Assembly: GCA_036003885.1 (NCBI GenBank)
Contig: DASYSA010000448.1
Coordinates: forward strand, 1-7,734
Length of the DNA stretch: 7,734 nt
Direction of reading: 5' to 3'
From: DASYSA01 sp036003885
GTDB lineage: Bacteria; Acidobacteriota; Blastocatellia; UBA7656
Shown: positions 5,850-7,734 of the stretch, one piece after another
Numbering within the stretch: position 1 is the first letter of the stretch
Layout of the letters: every line of letters begins with the position of its first letter
The notes under the pieces: generated by a model
What the model was told of the DNA's origin: nothing
The model's input: only the letters and a program-made list of their open reading frames with translations
Databases searched by the model: none
Program-made: the position numbers and the translations under genes

Positions 5850-7347
5850 GCGACGGATTGTCCTATTGGATGCCGCTGGGCTTTTCGGCATAGCGCTGCT
5901 CTTGCGGGCTGTCGTTTTGGCGCTCTTCCCATTTGACGGCCTTTATGGCCAGGACGCTTTTGCGTATTACGACTATGCCGGCGTATTGCGAACGGCATTA
6001 GAACACGGGCACACGCCGCCGCCATTCTTCTGGCCTATTGGCTACCCGCTGCACATCGTCGCCACGTCCTGGATAGTAGGCATGAAGCCGCTTGCAGGCC
6101 AACTCGCAAGCTTGATGGCGGGCTCGCTGGTTGCTGCGTTCACATACGCACTGGTGCGCGAGGTAATGTTTGATTTCGAGGCTCGACGGGCGCGGCGGGC
6201 TGCCGTAGTTGCCGCTCTCATCGTAGCGGTGACCGGCCAGTCCATCATCTCGAGCATTTCGACTATGGCGGATGCCACAGCTCTGGTATGGGCCACCGCA
6301 TCAGCCTGGTTGACCATCCGCTATGCACGCACAATGCGGCCGGGCTGGCTGGCGCTTGCTGCAATCTCATTGGGTCTGGCTGTAGTAACACGATGGGGCA
6401 ATTCGTTGCTCGCGGTGCCGTGGGTTTTAGGCGTTCTGCTGGCGTGGCGTCGGCAATGGTTAACGGTGGGTTGGATCCGACCCCTGGCGTCTGGTGGGCT
6501 GGCTATTCTGGTTGGTGGCATTGTTGTGGGCCTCCAACTGGCTTCCGGATCTCACACAGGCGACCTCCAGGTTTATACGTGGAATCCTCTCCACGCCGTA
6601 CAGTCCACGCTGACTAACGCCGATGGCACATTCAATTATGAACTACCGATGGGTCTGTTTTACGCGCAGCCCCTTCTTCATCCAAGCTATTTATTCCCCT
6701 TATTCGCGCCTTTCTGGATTGTCGGGCTGTGGTCGCTCGGGCGAGTAGGGGAACCGGCGCGCGCTCTGCTTGTCGGTTGGCCGCTGATTGTGTACTTGTT
6801 TCTCATCGGCGTGACATGGCAAAACCCACGCTTCGCACTTGCGTGCTTCCCACCGCTCGCCGCGTGGACAGGGCTGGGATTAGACGCTTTGTTGGAAAGG
6901 CGAGTACGGTGGCGAACGGCTGCGAGTGTGTTTATGATAGTTGCGCTGGTAGGGGCTTACGCATGGTCGTTGCGGGCCGTTCGAAGGTTTGGGACCGAAA
7001 TGAAAACCGTACCGCTGGAGCACGTGCAGTTTTTAGTGTCGCAGTTGCCCGCTCGAGTGCCGGTGATCAGTTTTGGATTGACGCACACCATTGAGCACTA
7101 TTCTGACTTGCAGGTGTCGGACATATTCCTTGAGACCCAGGAGTCTCTCCAAGAGCGCGTGTGCGGCAATCGCGACCTGGTTTATGTATATTTGAACCTC
7201 GATAATGTCGGCAAGCAGTGGCAGGGGAAGGCTCCAGATCAGAACTACCGCTGGTTGCGAGAACAACCCGGTCTCGAAGAGGTGGGTCGGTTCAAGGGGT
7301 ACACACTGTTTAGAGTTGGACGGGGCTGTGCCTCCGCCCCGGATTGA
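5842..7347 (+). CDS. GT-C membrane glycosyltransferase (ArnT/PMT-like), second copy
   Basis: A 501-residue polytopic inner-membrane protein, likely using a polyprenyl-phosphate sugar donor on the periplasmic side. A first span at about 8-29 leads into LYGQDAFAYYDYA (34-46), where D38 occupies the position of the GT-C catalytic acid. A second acidic site is STMADATALVWA (140-151, D144). Further spans run to about residue 376 and include WQNPRFALACFPPLAAW (326-342), a pattern common in these proteins, followed by a soluble C-terminal region of about 120 residues. It differs clearly from the GT-C protein at 2140 and is not a recent duplicate. The start chosen is ATG 5842, overlapping the deacetylase stop by 8 bases (ATGACTAA), directly ahead of the basic MTKRR and the first span. 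An in-frame ATG at 5785 would add 19 residues lying inside the deacetylase gene. Donor and acceptor are unknown. Confidence 0.87.
   Translation: MTKRRIVLLDAAGLFGIALLLRAVVLALFPFDGLYGQDAFAYYDYAGVLRTALEHGHTPPPFFWPIGYPLHIVATSWIVGMKPLAGQLASLMAGSLVAAFTYALVREVMFDFEARRARRAAVVAALIVAVTGQSIISSISTMADATALVWATASAWLTIRYARTMRPGWLALAAISLGLAVVTRWGNSLLAVPWVLGVLLAWRRQWLTVGWIRPLASGGLAILVGGIVVGLQLASGSHTGDLQVYTWNPLHAVQSTLTNADGTFNYELPMGLFYAQPLLHPSYLFPLFAPFWIVGLWSLGRVGEPARALLVGWPLIVYLFLIGVTWQNPRFALACFPPLAAWTGLGLDALLERRVRWRTAASVFMIVALVGAYAWSLRAVRRFGTEMKTVPLEHVQFLVSQLPARVPVISFGLTHTIEHYSDLQVSDIFLETQESLQERVCGNRDLVYVYLNLDNVGKQWQGKAPDQNYRWLREQPGLEEVGRFKGYTLFRVGRGCASAPD
7321..7341 (+). repeat. GC-rich hairpin over the 3' end of the GT-C gene
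   Basis: CGGGGC (7321-7326) and GCCCCG (7336-7341) form a perfect 6-bp GC stem with a 9-base loop, ending just before the stop codon at 7345-7347. No T-run follows, so it is not a standard intrinsic terminator. It could stabilise the 3' end of a transcript, slow RNA polymerase, or be chance in GC-rich coding sequence. Confidence 0.25.
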
Positions 7348-7492
7348 AGTCATGCCATCCTTCTTGCTTGTCCTCGAGCGGTATCTTGAGATTGGAGCAT
7401 TCTTGAGGCGGATCTCGCGGGGCGGACTGACAAGGCGGGTGGCGATTTCGAGTGGCTGAAGCAACGGGGGAACTGGAAACTTTGAGGCACTG
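7348..7492. other. Intergenic gap before the epimerase gene
   Basis: These 145 bases hold no gene I can support. The motif CTTGAG occurs twice, 17 bases apart (near 7374 and 7391), with a related CTCGAG slightly upstream. I see no convincing -35/-10 pair. A 35-codon frame (7352-7459) is present but has no clear ribosome-binding site. The epimerase could be transcribed from here or read through from the upstream genes. Confidence 0.4.
7484..7487 (+). promoter_or_regulatory. Shine-Dalgarno site of the epimerase gene
   Basis: GAGG ends 5 bases before the ATG at 7493. This supports that start over any later in-frame codon. Confidence 0.5.
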
Positions 7493-7734
7493 ATGACTCG
7501 CGCTTTATCTCAGTCAATTCTTGTAACCGGAGGAGCAGGGTACGTAGGGAGCCACGCTGTGCTTGCTCTTAAACAACTCGGCTACCGCGTCGTCGTAATT
7601 GACAATTTGCTTTTCGGAAACCGAGACATTGTGGAGCGCGTTCTCGATACAGAATTGATTGTTGGCGATTGCGGAGATCGCGAGCTATTGAGGAAGATCT
7701 TTGCGACGCGCGAGATAACCGCGGTTATGCATTT
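7493..7734 (+). CDS. galE: UDP-glucose 4-epimerase-like NAD-dependent sugar epimerase, 3' end missing
   Basis: The first 80 complete codons of a short-chain dehydrogenase/reductase of the extended sugar-epimerase type, which would interconvert UDP-glucose and UDP-galactose (or the N-acetyl forms) in the cytoplasm. The NAD-binding Rossmann loop TGGAGYVGSHA is at residues 12-22 with the G-x-x-G-x-x-G glycines at 13, 16 and 19. VVVIDNLLFGN (33-43) places D37 where the adenosine ribose is held. IVGDCGD (56-62) is the strand that contacts the adenine. The visible end, AVMH at 77-80, begins the conserved strand normally continuing HFAA. ATG at 7493 follows a GAGG site at 5 bases. The SYK-type catalytic residues lie beyond the window, so a related epimerase or dehydratase acting on another nucleotide sugar cannot be fully excluded, although the loop sequence is most like GalE. 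It would supply a sugar donor to the neighbouring transferases. Confidence 0.88.
   Translation, partial: MTRALSQSILVTGGAGYVGSHAVLALKQLGYRVVVIDNLLFGNRDIVERVLDTELIVGDCGDRELLRKIFATREITAVMH

Noticed and set aside
7352..7459. 35-codon frame in the gap before galE, with an amphipathic, Arg-rich peptide
   Set aside because: No clear ribosome-binding site and no recognisable family. It could be real but nothing beyond an open frame supports it.

Overview
This 7.7 kb window is part of a surface-polysaccharide or glycoconjugate biosynthesis locus. It looks like the chromosome of a free-living bacterium with moderately high GC (high fifties percent judged by eye, not computed). Gene starts, Shine-Dalgarno sites and short gene overlaps are bacterial. 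I cannot place the organism in a phylum from sequence alone. I see no tRNA, rRNA, CRISPR array, transposase or phage gene.

Layout: a cytoplasmic GT2 glycosyltransferase enters from the left edge without its start (1-855, +). A GT4 (GT-B fold) glycosyltransferase lies convergent to it on the minus strand (880-2031, -). A divergent gap of about 108 bp follows and carries a strong extended -10 element (2123-2131) reading rightward. Next is a multi-membrane-span GT-C (ArnT/PMT-like) transferase with a GTG start (2140-3723, +). After an 88-bp gap with two small inverted repeats comes a run of three genes with short overlaps: a probable tandem GNAT acyltransferase (TTG start, 3812-4942), a PIG-L/LmbE-type zinc deacetylase (4932-5849) and a second GT-C membrane transferase (5842-7347). 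After 145 bp a galE-like NAD-dependent sugar epimerase begins (7493 to the right edge, incomplete).

How the parts could fit together (inference): the epimerase would supply a nucleotide sugar. GT2 and GT4 enzymes would add sugars on the cytoplasmic face. The deacetylase and GNAT enzyme could expose and re-acylate an amino sugar. The two GT-C proteins would transfer sugars from lipid-phosphate donors on the outer face of the inner membrane. No flippase, polymerase or initiating phosphoglycosyltransferase is visible here, so the product and export route are unknown.

Most of the content is recognisable at family level, and I found no clearly new system. The points most worth a second look are the overlapping deacetylase/acyltransferase pair, the apparently leaderless GTG-start mRNA of the first GT-C gene, and the self-complementary ribosome-binding site in front of the TTG-start GNAT gene.
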